Below, one piece after another: positions 46,901 to 52,958 of a stretch of DNA of 64,000 nucleotides. A program made the translations under genes and the position numbers. Origin of the DNA: Sphingomonas leidyi (lineage in GTDB: Bacteria; Pseudomonadota; Alphaproteobacteria; Sphingomonadales; Sphingomonadaceae); NCBI RefSeq assembly GCF_011761945.1, contig NZ_JAASQV010000001.1:992001-1056000 (forward strand), written 5' to 3'. Every line of letters starts with the position of its first letter. Position 1 is the first letter of the stretch. Under the pieces are notes generated by a model. The model searched no databases. It saw only the letters and a list, made by a program, of their open reading frames with translations, and was not told the origin of the DNA.

Positions 46901-48360
46901 AAGGTGCTGCTGTCGAAGCGGATCGCCCAGCCGGTAGTGGCGTTGGCACCACCGGTGATGGTGGCGCCGGCATTGTTGGCGATCGTGCCGCCACGGCCCG
47001 AATAGATCGCCATGGAGTTGGTCGCGGTGATCGTGCCGGCGTTGGTGACGTTGGTGGTTCCCTGTCCGTCCACCACGGTCTTGCCGGCGCTCATCGCGCC
47101 GTTGTTGGTCACGCTGAGAGTGGAGGGCGCCTGGGAATTGCTTACGCCGGTTCCGGCGCCGCTGGTCGCGTTGACCGTGCCGTTGTTGACCAGGGTGATG
47201 TCGCGGCCGGCCCGGATCGCGAAGGAGCCCTGCGAGGTGACGCTGACGCCCGACGCCACGTTCACCGCGAGATCCGTGTTTATGGTGTTCGAACCGATCG
47301 CGGCAAAGCCCGTGCCGCTGCTGATATTGGCGTTGGCGTTGGCGGTGTTGGTGCCGCCGACCACGCCGGTGCCCTGGAACACCACGCCCGAACTCGGGCG
47401 CGTCGCGTTGCCGATTGCGGCGCCTACCGTCACGGTGCTGGTCTGGCCGGTCAGGGCGGCATTCACCTGGATGCCGACGCTGCCGCCATTGATCGTGCCG
47501 CCCGGAGTGGTGGTCACGCTGGTGGCGGCGTTGTTCGACGAGGCGTTGATGCCGATGCCGGCGCCGCTGGTGCTGATCGCCGAACCCGAACTGACCGTGA
47601 CGGCGCCCCCCGCGCTGCTTGCGGTCGCGCTGATCCCGGTACCGCTGGCAGGGGTACTGATCGAGCCGCCGGTGGTGGTGACGTTGGCGCCCGTGGCCGA
47701 GATCGCGGCGATGCCGGTGGAGAAGCCCGAGATGACCGGCGCCTTCAGCGACAAGGTCACCGAGGAACCGCTGGAGCTGGCGTAGATGCCCGCCCCGCCG
47801 GCCCCGTCGGCGGTGACGCTGCGCAGGCTGGTGACGGTGCCGAAATCGACGACGTTCACGAAGCCGGTGGCGATCAGATAGGCGCCATAGGTGGCGGTGA
47901 GGTCGGTGGTCGAGGCGGCATCGAACTGGCCGATGGCCCAGGTAAGGTTGCCGTTGGCGGCCGTCATGCCGATGGCCGCGCCGTTCTGGTTGCTCGAGAG
48001 CGCGTTCGCGCCGCTGGTGAAGAGCACCGCGCTCTGGCCGTTGCCGGCGATCTGCTGATAGGCGATGCCGGTCGGGTCTCCGGTGGTGTTGTTGATGGTG
48101 ACGCCGGACAGGGTGACGCCGGAGTTCTGCGTGTTGGTCACCTGCACGCCACCGCCGGCACCGGTAACATCGGTATAGGAGCCCGTGCCGGAGATCGTGC
48201 CGCCGCCCACGGGGTTGGTCGACTGGGCCAGCGCCGGCGTGGCGAGCGCGATGCCGATCAGCGCCGTTGAACCGAGCAGTGCCTTGCGCAACAGCGCCTC
48301 GCGGCCCACGCGCACGGAAACCGCCTTGGACGCACGCGCGCCATTGCCACGATCGATCAT
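34921..48360 (-). CDS. Giant autotransporter adhesin (type Va) with tandem repeat passenger
   Basis: At about 4479 residues this is the largest gene in the window. The start ATG at 48360 follows GGGGG and gives an extended signal peptide of about 46 residues ending IALATPALAQ; the frame is open 15 codons further upstream. The passenger (about 47-4150) is a Gly/Ala/Thr/Asn-rich beta-helix with countless INNSGTI-like and GTLTLSG-like rungs, including autotransporter-type repeats. Residues about 3140-3680 hold five near-identical 108-residue modules. The C-terminus (about 4200-4479) is the autotransporter beta-barrel, beginning GVWGQVYGGYQKLLG and ending RASVRVKIGF. It should sit in the outer membrane and display the passenger as an adhesin or biofilm factor. 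No protease or lipase motif was seen in the passenger, and cysteines are essentially absent. Confidence 0.92.
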   Translation of the reverse strand: MIDRGNGARASKAVSVRVGREALLRKALLGSTALIGIALATPALAQSTNPVGGGTISGTGSYTDVTGAGGGVQVTNTQNSGVTLSGVTINNTTGDPTGIAYQQIAGNGQSAVLFTSGANALSSNQNGAAIGMTAANGNLTWAIGQFDAASTTDLTATYGAYLIATGFVNVVDFGTVTSLRSVTADGAGGAGIYASSSGSSVTLSLKAPVISGFSTGIAAISATGANVTTTGGSISTPASGTGISATASSAGGAVTVSSGSAISTSGAGIGINASSNNAATSVTTTPGGTINGGSVGIQVNAALTGQTSTVTVGAAIGNATRPSSGVVFQGTGVVGGTNTANANANISSGTGFAAIGSNTINTDLAVNVASGVSVTSQGSFAIRAGRDITLVNNGTVNATSGAGTGVSNSQAPSTLSVTNNGAMSAGKTVVDGQGTTNVTNAGTITATNSMAIYSGRGGTIANNAGATITGGANATTGWAIRFDSSTFSTGQTVTNNGTITGGGAGAIRLDATTASLFNLNAGSTTNGLIQITGSGATTTNLGGTLNGNYDASAATGAQNFTLGATGAMQGATFGSGNDTFTWGGGTIGGTVDAGTGTDTFAVDIGSLTSRTIDQSSFFANIVNFDAYNLVTGNLTLTGSRDGGPGWTVAGGNATTLIVNGALTNVAGNAVTLTTADLMVVQSGAQLSATGDVIYSLATGNNIQNSGTIMSGTGASSGIAIGSGTVDNYGLITYAAGGSIATQGNGVLASSNQLSLTNYAGASLYGRWDGVRANNGAHIVNGGLIQGDRFAGIEISGPGVVFNNATGRIYGATSEGAGVLINSGAASVTNASGGQIVGAGYAGIYNGGTGLLSVSNAGTIATGTLNGANNYVQGGTTTAIRSASANITNTGLIEGASGGIQTSGALTLVNTGMIRGAGTGSLNLDAVYVGGVANILNAGTISEGSGAAIHANGGGTITNAVGAALGGGNNPGSGAAVFLNGGTFNNYGQAGSGTGATAITGNAGGTINLFAGSASGSITGGAGNDTLAIYNGQINASAVTQGYTDAVSGATGNVTLQNSGTLAAATFGAIDLGGGNNTLQLRGTGTGAQAGSFSLATSTGAGTVTKLDSGTWTLTGVAAVPGITVNANGGTLNFQGTSGVGTINVNGGILRANGSGALGSAAVHMLTSNVQFAASGVYANTFVLDIPAVLNGQPVMFENLFGGNAILSGNITSGSGTNAAGQAIGTSQAVTFAGIGGSLFSLTGTNGWTGTTTINSGVTARGSTTAISGSDIVSNGTVAYAQSGSSSSGTVISGSGALRLESGQVTLTGFNTYTGGTTVAGGRLQVGDGTTNGRITGAITVDSGATLVFSRNDNYDFASAISGAGDLQALGTLSLSGPITNTGAFNVNSATGGTITLSGARSGAYSGGANAAAVTLGSANNILRVVQSGTIAGGQYLGVYLGGTGNGVDNFGAISNTGTAIDQDWGAAIGVAATSGTSIINNGSASNATATISGRNSGINHLGSDGVVAAGQLSVNNYGLIASNLSNAIENQAGSGNLIVTNYGTGRIVGQGNAGGTNGNGIYAVGSGALGLTNAGLIVGRVNGVLTGSSASITNSGTIAAGTLSGGTSGTLVAGGGNGIQTVGGTITNQAGGVIRGSFLGGNGDNTNAITSTAATTISNSGQILGVAYGSTSNVRTNGVYVSGGGGTVTNYATGLITGGWDGVYVAAGGTVTNSGTIAGYQYYGVENASTLTNNAGGRLLGVAGGASMLAGGAVNNSGLIAAATYNSATDTYTPSAGTGLVLSSGSVSNQYNGTIRGASGITAAGTLSLGNGGTITATTNAGVNLLGIGNTIYNSGTITGGTNATLGYGVRFVPAAGGTLNNQSGGLISGTAGGVYSGSASVSVDNGGTIVGTGTGSRGVYQQFGNATVTNQASGVIVGQGWGIQGGATANINNAGFIGAGTLSGGTTGTFTANSTGSGVVFNGGYLTNGAGATIVGGNYGVYSGGSTAVNILNSGTITGGNYAIYLTGDNDNTISLFAGSVTDGAIMLGNGNDTVNWYGGSFGHIEAGTIGFDRFNASVSSPTTLDLGKLGNFEQLSLNGGDLTLSGASASIGGWIVNDGTLTLDGTVQIGTDGTAVTLASSGTSLTIADGGTVIGNLGNGVFAQTGTAVTNAGLIRSTDANYSGVALFGGTLGNQAPGLIVAEGNGVTASASANTIDNAGIIVGRTGGVIGSDGYQTLNNTGVIAVGTAANTVTQYWQINQDYSNGDGVRFTAGGTVINTGSANNGGIIVGGANGLVITGGAATIENSGTIQGNTGYGVSLDTAAGQTSTITNHRSGSFVGATGAVLLSGDGTVNMTNEVGSAMYGSIVSTGNGTRNIDLSGIVYGDYDARSSTGTNNVIMRSGLIANVYLGDGDDSFTYFGGTITGIVDGGAGYDRLFADFGAGQSYNVSLANFINFDSIGLVSGNMTLTGPSNDPGQAIHAGIGGMPAGTITFDGTSGLTGDIYVNGGAIRANTAGAFGSGTIHMIDPTATFGATGSYANNISLEVVAPSSANPSTLNADAGVTATLTGAITTGTGAGIDPSQDLVIGGQGTIVLTNTANSWLGTTTIQSGATLQGASDTISGSAIVNNGTLAYQQAYGGTVSQNITGNGQVRVGGLAAGNTLAFSGTNSFNGSILIQDASRVAISGATGTGAHVSVDLGADASRLDVTATGSLTSSNTAVTAYGANQSVHNLGSIASTGNAAVQLGGANALLDNDGTIGGTRGVYGNAANIQLINGAHGTIIGNTNNAVYLAQGGTIDNSGTIQSLNGYPAVYVGSGAATITNNAGGLIASNGTTVAMYDAGSKLTNAGTVTSRDETAVYLGAGGTVINSGGLTGGTAGYGLWTSAGGTFTNQSGGTITGGLGGMYLDGTGAITVNLDAGSTTGKIFSGGSGDRVINISGTLNGGYAGGAGNDRITLDTSAIVTGVLDGGYGGNDTLTLTGSGSATLGDVMNIGSATKSGSGTWTISAPTSMTSWTIVDGTLLLSGGNAIADTAMVTMTGGTLQLGASEAIGSLSGTGAVSLGANGLTLLGNGTTFAGTISGSGNLLIGGTATLSGANAYTGQTVVAGTLTLGASNVLADGSTLVVQAGGTVDLGANSDAVAIAAIAGTLAGSGTLTASEYALTGATVNANLGAGTVFNLGGSSTLNGNAAGLLVVQAGTLALNGTTGGDVAVNGGTLALGAANRLADTANVTVASGATLDIGAYSDTIGALGLSGTLAGTGTLTASQYQLTGATVNANLGAGTVFNLGGSSTLNGNAAGPLVVQAGTLALNGTTGGDVAVNGGTLALGASNRLADTANVTVASGATLDLGANSDTVGVFALGGTLAGTGTLTAGQYQLTGATVNANLGAGTVFNLGGSSTLNGNAAGPLVVQAGTLALNGTMGGDVAVNGGTLALGASNRLADTANVTVASGATLDLGANSDTVGVFALGGTLAGTGTLTASQYQLTGATVNANLGAGTVFNLGGSSTLNGNAAGPLVVQAGTLALNGTTGGDVAVNGGTLALGAANRLADTANVTVASGATLDLGANSDTVGVFALGGTLAGTGTLTASQYQLTGATVNANLGAGTVFNLGGSSTLNGNAAGPLVVQAGTLALNGTTGGDVAVNGGTLALGAANRLADTANVTVASGATLDIGTYSDTIGALGLGGTLAGTGTLTASQYQLTGATVNANLGAGTVFNLGGASTLNGKVAGDIAVQGGTLTLGTSNRIADAATVLVSTGATLDLGANSDTVGVFALGGTLAGTGTLTAGQYQLTGATVNASLGAGTLYNIGGTSVLNGTAAANAVTVQAGTLRLGASDRLADGATIGVASGAAFDLANFNETVAGISGPGTIALGTGRLTLASGANSAFGGAITGSGSIDKQGIGTLTLAGTFATTGRFDVTAGTLAFSGSTQGGMRVQGGTLIGGGTLAGALTISSGTFSPGGLATGALGAINPIGSFTAGSLTVSGGTLLFDFGGTSLNFASDSIKVNGAATLTGGTVQVNALTAAASDYRFNQLYTIVQANALTGTFANGSVFATVASNPNLKWRLRYDLVANAVVLQVQKNMEFNDGVAAGDTNRLAVANALGNSTTGNASDQWAATLNTITSLDTRQRVAAFGSFSGEVLANVSTATISANNLFTDLLRRRVGDGSDALIGGGFAGASLADVRTTSTAGNGFASALSGATLPGAGNDDTGNGGVWGQVYGGYQKLLGDSVHAGLDTTVAGVAMGVETRLDGFTAGIAGGVAQIDADMDSRSSTVSGNQYQLGGYLSYDAGSAFVAASGSWYSSDLNSKRTLAIGTTTALATGDIRATGYSVGISGGFRTEFANGLRLALIGSASKVRDQRDGFTENAAGGLGLQMASANRDLFTAGAELRLGARVKAGGGTAMPWVSMGVRYNSGDLDTVGAVRFSGAPSGTGGFGVTGVRIAPVLGTLGVGIDARASKNVRLGIALEGSAGENTREGRASVRVKIGF
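37314..38933 (-). repeat. Five tandem 324-bp modules inside the autotransporter gene
   Basis: An anchor sequence recurs at about 37314, 37638, 37962, 38286 and 38610, exactly 324 bp apart, with a diverged edge at 38934. Each unit encodes 108 residues, including TLNGNAAGPLVVQAGTLALN, GGTLALGASNRLADTANVTV and GTLAGTGTLTASQYQLTGAT. A shorter, degenerate copy continues to about 36990. Units differ by few bases, so the array is recent or homogenised by recombination. Confidence 0.9.
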
Positions 48361-48378
48361 TTCAGAAGCCCCCGAAAT

Positions 48379-48440
48379 CCTAAGGACCGTGCGCCCCCGA
48401 CTCATTCGGGACGCACGGCAGACAGGGGGAATTCCTTAGG
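48379..48440 (-). promoter_or_regulatory. Nested inverted repeat in the autotransporter leader
   Basis: Two inverted pairs are nested. CCTAAGGA (48379-48386) pairs with TCCTTAGG (48433-48440), and CCGTGCG (48387-48393) with CGCACGG (48412-48418). Together they make a long interrupted hairpin or double operator only 19 bp before the likely start codon. It could terminate transcription from the upstream AraC gene, hide the ribosome site, or bind a regulator. Confidence 0.55.
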
Positions 48441-48524
48441 CCCGGGTGGGGATTTTGCTGTTGAACGCCCGTCTCACCGATTTGGATCGATGTCGCACGG
48501 CGACACGGGTCCCGCTTTGGGACA

Positions 48525-49529
48525 TCAGCGGTTCAGGATGCTCCGCGCGCGGCAATCGCTGGGAGTCTCGCCGAAGCGGGCCTTGAACAGCCGGCTCAGA
48601 TGTGCGGCGTCGCTGAAGCCGAGCCGCTCGGCGATATCGCCGATCCGCTCGGGATTTTCGGGGTTGAGCAACGCCTGGCGCGCCGCTTCCAGCCGCATGT
48701 CGCGGATATGGGCCTGCACGCCGCCGCTCTCCTCGAACAGCCGGTGCAAGGTGCTGCGCGACACGCCCAGCTTGCGGCAGAGATTGGCGATCGTCAGGCT
48801 GGGCGAGCCGAGATGCTCCTGGATCTCCTTGCGGGTGCGCAGCAGCAGCGTGGCGGGGTCCTCGCGGAAGCCCGGGGCTTCGCTGCGATTGGCGCCCTTC
48901 AGCGTCAGCATCAGCACGTCGAGCATCGATCGGCCGAGCCGGGGGGCATCTTCCTCGCCGAAGCGGGGCAGGGCCTCGCGCACCTGAAGCATGTGCGAGG
49001 CGAGCATGGCGCTTTCCGCCGGGCTCAGCACCATGCCGTGCAGGCTGGCGGCATCCAGTCCCGCTTCGGTCGCCAGGTGGCGTGGCACGGAAAAGCCGAT
49101 GCTGCGTCCGCCGGCGGAATCGTGGAGCGAGGTCTGGCCATGGTCGACGAGCACCGCGGCGCCCGGCATCTGCACCCAGTCGTTCCTGCCCGCGATGCCG
49201 GCTGCCTTGCCGTCCAGGTTCACGGCGACCGCTATCGTGTTCCGCCCGATATCGACGAGCCGCCTGTCGCGTTTCCAGCGTTGCGAGGAGATGTCGGTGT
49301 ACATGAAACCGATCTCGCCCAGCCGTACGAACTCGCTCGACACGCGGAACGCTTCCAGGGGTTCGGTGCTGAAGAGCGGGCCGGCATTCGGCCAGTGACT
49401 CTCCCACGCGTCAAAGCGCTCGCTGGGGGCAATATCTGCGGTCGTGTAACGGTAAACATGGACGGGATGTGATGCCAAATCACGCTCCGGAGTTGCTTTG
49501 CTTCCAGGTTTCCATTCGATTCCCGGCAT
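48525..49529 (-). CDS. AraC-family transcriptional regulator
   Basis: The 334-residue product has an AraC-binding-like N-terminal domain (SERFDAWESHWPNAG, VLVDHGQTSLHDS) and a C-terminal double HTH. The first helix pair reads SPSLTIANLCRKLGVSRSTL and the second RIGDIAERLGFSDAAHLSRL, followed by FKARFGETPSD. The ATG at 49529 is used, but a start some 20 residues later is also possible. The gene lies directly upstream of the giant autotransporter on the same strand and divergent from a TonB receptor, so it may regulate either. Confidence 0.9.
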   Translation of the reverse strand: MPGIEWKPGSKATPERDLASHPVHVYRYTTADIAPSERFDAWESHWPNAGPLFSTEPLEAFRVSSEFVRLGEIGFMYTDISSQRWKRDRRLVDIGRNTIAVAVNLDGKAAGIAGRNDWVQMPGAAVLVDHGQTSLHDSAGGRSIGFSVPRHLATEAGLDAASLHGMVLSPAESAMLASHMLQVREALPRFGEEDAPRLGRSMLDVLMLTLKGANRSEAPGFREDPATLLLRTRKEIQEHLGSPSLTIANLCRKLGVSRSTLHRLFEESGGVQAHIRDMRLEAARQALLNPENPERIGDIAERLGFSDAAHLSRLFKARFGETPSDCRARSILNR

Positions 49530-49814
49530 TTAAGCCATTCACATTAAAGGTGGGAAGATTCGGCTGCACGCAGATTCTGTGCATGTGCCCTGAAGCGGCA
49601 CGAATATTAACAAGAATTAATCTTCGTCCGCAAGGGATGCCGCCGGCCATCGAACTGCGGCCCCGGCTCCGATCATGGTCGATGGCGCAGCGCGCCGCGA
49701 CATCGGCGGCCGGCGAGGATCACGCCGAATGCGCGGACAGAAGGCGGTGCGGGCGTGCCGCTGCCTGCGAGTGGTTGACACGCCGTCGCCGCAAAAATAC
49801 GAAGCCGGAAGGAT
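49530..49814. promoter_or_regulatory. Divergent intergenic region, araC / TonB receptor
   Basis: This 285-bp stretch holds the promoters of both divergent genes. The part 49598-49625 (GAATATTAACAAGAATTAAT) is strikingly A/T-rich for this genome and is the best promoter candidate. No gene, RNA or clear palindrome is seen in the rest. Confidence 0.4.
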
Positions 49815-52298
49815 ATGATGCAACATATCATTGAAGGGGGCTCCGTGAACTTATCTGGGATGGGCGTCTTGGCGGCGTCTCTGGCGTGCGTTTGCCAGCC
49901 TGCCCTTGCGCAGGAAGCCAGGAATGACGAAGCGCCGCAGCGGGGAGCACGCCAGGATCGCCCGGCGGCACATGGTGATGGCGGGGCGGAGTCCGAAGCC
50001 GGTGCCATCGTCGTGACCGGCTCGCTGATCCGGGGCCTGCCGCGGGAATATATGGCCAGCCCGGTCTTCACGCGCGACCGAATCGATATCGACCGATCGG
50101 GCGCTGGTTCGACCGCCGAGTTCCTGCTGACCATCCCGCAGAACTTCACCGGCGATCTGAGCGAATTCGCGACCACCGGCGCCGGTATCGGCAGCCCGCT
50201 CGGCGATGGGACGACCTACAACCAGTTCGACGGCTTTGCCGGCTTTGCCCTGCGCGGGCTCGCCTCGGATGCGACGCTGACGCTGCTCAATGGCCGGCGC
50301 ATGCCGTCGGTCGGCATGACCGAAGCGCCGACCGTCTCCGTGCTGCCCTCGATGCTCATCGAGCGGATCGACATCATTCCGGATGGCGCTTCCGCCACCT
50401 ATGGCGCCGATGCGGTCGCCGGCGTGGTCAATATCGTCACGCGCAAGCCCAGGCAGGGCCTCGAGGTCGAAATTCGCAACGCGATGGCGACCGAGACCGG
50501 CAAGACCAGCCTCCAGGTCAGCGCGCTCGCCGGGCATAGCTGGAACAGCGGTTCGATCTACGGCATGGCGATGTACCAGAAGCGCGCGCCCTACACGCGC
50601 GATCCTGTCCGCGTGTCGAACGAGTATCTCCAGATCGACGCGTTGCCCGACGAACTGCTCACCGGCTTCTATGCCGGCGGCCAGCAGTCCTTCGGCGATT
50701 TCACCTATTCGCTCGACGCTTCCTATTTCGAGCGTGAGCGCAGGTCGCAGCAGCGCTACCTGGACGAACCCCAGTACAATCGGCGCTTCCATACCGGCAC
50801 CTCGGGCTATTCCTTCTACAACAATCTGCACTGGCAGGGGCGCGGGCGGACGGCCATCGACCTCTATGTCGATTATGGCCGCAACGACACCGGCAGCGAT
50901 TCACGCCGCGTCACCGGCAGGCCCAGCTTCCGCAATTATTCGAACACGCTGTTCGTCGCGGAACTGCACGGGCAAGCCGAGCTGTTCCGGCTGCCCGCGG
51001 GCCCGGTAATCGCGGCTGCCGGTGCGCAATATCGCGCCGAGACGCTCTGGACCGATGCGAGGATCTTCTTCAACCGAAGCGGCGGTTCGCGAAGGACCAG
51101 GTCGGTGTTCGGTGAGGTCAACGTGCCGCTGGTCGGTGTCGATCAGGCGGTCCCGCTGGTCCGTTCGCTGACCTTGTCGGCAGCCGGCCGCTTCGAGGAT
51201 CTGGGTTTCGACACCGCCTTCTCGCCCAAGCTCGGGTTGCGCTGGCAGGTCGATCGCTCGATCGCCCTGCGCGGGACCTATGCGCGCTCGTTCCTCGTGC
51301 CGCGCTTCCGCAGCACGATCGGCATTGCCGAGCAGGTTTCGATCGGGCTCTATCCCTACAAGTTCCTCGATCCCGCATTGCAGAACCCGGCGCTTCCGGC
51401 CGGCCAGACGCTGGTGATGTATCGCGCCGGCGCCAATCCCGCGCTCAAGACACAGAATGCCGACACCTTCACGATCGGCGCCGATCTCACGCCGGCCCTT
51501 ATCCCGGGCCTGACGATCAAGGCGGATTATTACCGCATCAAGATCACCGGCCGGGTGGGCACGCCCGCGCCCGATGACAGCCTGTCCGTTGCCGACCTCC
51601 AGATCTTCAACACCAGGAATCCGAATATGGCGCAGCTGCAGGCGGTGCTGCGGAACCCGGATGTCTTCCGGCGCTTTGCCGAGGTGCCGGGCTATAATGG
51701 CGGCGAACTGACCTTCTTCGACAATGCGGGCCAGGTGCCGGCGAGCCTGCTGTCGCAGATCCAGCTGATCGCGGACATCCGCTCGCAGAACTTCGCCGTC
51801 GAATCCACCGACGGCATCGACCTGGATCTGGATTACAAGACCCGGCTGTTCGGAGGAACCGCCGCGTTCACCCTGTCCGGCCAGTATATCCTCAACCTCG
51901 CGCTGAACGCAGGCGGCGCGACTGCGATCTCGCGGCTCGACGGCTATGCCAAGCCGGCCGACCTGCGCTTCAACGGGACCATCGCCTGGGGCCGCGACGG
52001 TTTCTCGATCGGCTCGATGATCAACTATGTCGACGGCTTCGTCGACGATCGTGCCGGCCAGCCGCGCCGCCGGGTCGGATCCTTCACGACCGCCTCGCTG
52101 TTCGCCAGCTTCGACCTTGGCCGCCTGTCGCGCGCATCCTGGCTGCGCGACAGCGCGCTCCAGCTCGTCGTCGCCAATGTGTTCGACCAGGCTCAGCCGC
52201 GGATCGTCGACGGGGTAGTGGGCTATGATCCGTACAACAACCCGCCCAATCCCCGGACCGTCGCCGTCACCTTGTCCAGGCGCTTCGGCGGCCGTTGA
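49815..52298 (+). CDS. TonB-dependent receptor
   Basis: The 827-residue product has a signal peptide (SGMGVLAASLACVCQPALAQ), a TonB-box region GAIVVTGSLIRGLP, and a plug with FAGFALRGLASDATLTLLNG and DGASATYGADAVAGVVNIVT. The barrel ends RTVAVTLSRRFGGR. The start could be ATG 49815, ATG 49818 (GGAAGG upstream) or GTG 49845 (GGGGG upstream); the last gives the most compact signal peptide. The N-terminal linker before the plug is charged and low-complexity. It is divergent from the AraC gene and has no catabolic partner on its own strand. Confidence 0.92.
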   Translation: MMQHIIEGGSVNLSGMGVLAASLACVCQPALAQEARNDEAPQRGARQDRPAAHGDGGAESEAGAIVVTGSLIRGLPREYMASPVFTRDRIDIDRSGAGSTAEFLLTIPQNFTGDLSEFATTGAGIGSPLGDGTTYNQFDGFAGFALRGLASDATLTLLNGRRMPSVGMTEAPTVSVLPSMLIERIDIIPDGASATYGADAVAGVVNIVTRKPRQGLEVEIRNAMATETGKTSLQVSALAGHSWNSGSIYGMAMYQKRAPYTRDPVRVSNEYLQIDALPDELLTGFYAGGQQSFGDFTYSLDASYFERERRSQQRYLDEPQYNRRFHTGTSGYSFYNNLHWQGRGRTAIDLYVDYGRNDTGSDSRRVTGRPSFRNYSNTLFVAELHGQAELFRLPAGPVIAAAGAQYRAETLWTDARIFFNRSGGSRRTRSVFGEVNVPLVGVDQAVPLVRSLTLSAAGRFEDLGFDTAFSPKLGLRWQVDRSIALRGTYARSFLVPRFRSTIGIAEQVSIGLYPYKFLDPALQNPALPAGQTLVMYRAGANPALKTQNADTFTIGADLTPALIPGLTIKADYYRIKITGRVGTPAPDDSLSVADLQIFNTRNPNMAQLQAVLRNPDVFRRFAEVPGYNGGELTFFDNAGQVPASLLSQIQLIADIRSQNFAVESTDGIDLDLDYKTRLFGGTAAFTLSGQYILNLALNAGGATAISRLDGYAKPADLRFNGTIAWGRDGFSIGSMINYVDGFVDDRAGQPRRRVGSFTTASLFASFDLGRLSRASWLRDSALQLVVANVFDQAQPRIVDGVVGYDPYNNPPNPRTVAVTLSRRFGGR

Positions 52299-52346
52299 TG
52301 CATTTCCCCGTTCGCAGCGCGAAATCCCTGGAGTCTCGCATATCTC

Positions 52347-52763
52347 TCAATATTGGCCATGCTCCATGGCTTCTCCCCATGCTTCGAATTCCTGACTACC
52401 GACCAGGGTAGTGAAGACGACATGAGCCCTGTTCAGAGAATGGCCGACCGCCTTCTTTCCATTCAAACTGCCAACCCACCAAGTCACAGCTTCTCCTCCT
52501 ACTCCGGCAAACCTGGTGATCTTGCCGATTTTTCCTATCCACTCGAACGTATAAACCCTTCTACCTTTGTCATCTTTTCCATAACCAATGCCGATATACT
52601 TGCGACATGGATCCGTGCGCAGGCGAACTCCGGCATCTTCGCCATATGCGCAAAACATGGGAACATATTCGCCATGAAACTTCTGAAAGGATGCATTGGC
52701 ATCCGGTAGAATAACGCCAGAGATGGCGGCGGAAATGAAAATTACCTCCGAAAATTTCTTCAT
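52347..52763 (-). CDS. Small secreted protein of unknown function, low GC
   Basis: The 138-residue product starts at ATG 52763, eight bases after a perfect GGAGG. A signal peptide FSEVIFISAAISGVILPDAN precedes a mature part with CAYGEDAGVRLRTDPC and YTFEWIGKIGKITRFAGV. The gene is near 50 percent GC, clearly below its neighbours, and uses A/T-ending codons freely. That suggests recent transfer or a fast-evolving accessory gene. I recognise no family. The two cysteines could form a disulfide after export. Confidence 0.65.
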   Translation of the reverse strand: MKKFSEVIFISAAISGVILPDANASFQKFHGEYVPMFCAYGEDAGVRLRTDPCRKYIGIGYGKDDKGRRVYTFEWIGKIGKITRFAGVGGEAVTWWVGSLNGKKAVGHSLNRAHVVFTTLVGSQEFEAWGEAMEHGQY

Positions 52764-52958
52764 GCGCACTGCCTCCGGCTACCGCCAGTTGGAGTTCACT
52801 CTATCCATTATGGCTTTTCCTGCGGCCTTTCGCCTTTCCACATGGCGTTTCTTAGAAGATGCCCCGTACGCTTATGGGAGCAGCACGACCGGAATTGCAG
52901 CATGCAGCACCGATTTGCGCTCGGCCCTGTGCTTTCCGCCGATTGAGGGCAGAATGCA

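Noticed and set aside
40072..48270. A very long open frame (2732 codons) antisense to the autotransporter
   Set aside because: It has the composition of a shadow frame: repeated Ala/Arg/Asp/Gly strings with no domain, no signal peptide and no sensible start. It mirrors the low-complexity, GC-rich passenger sequence on the other strand.
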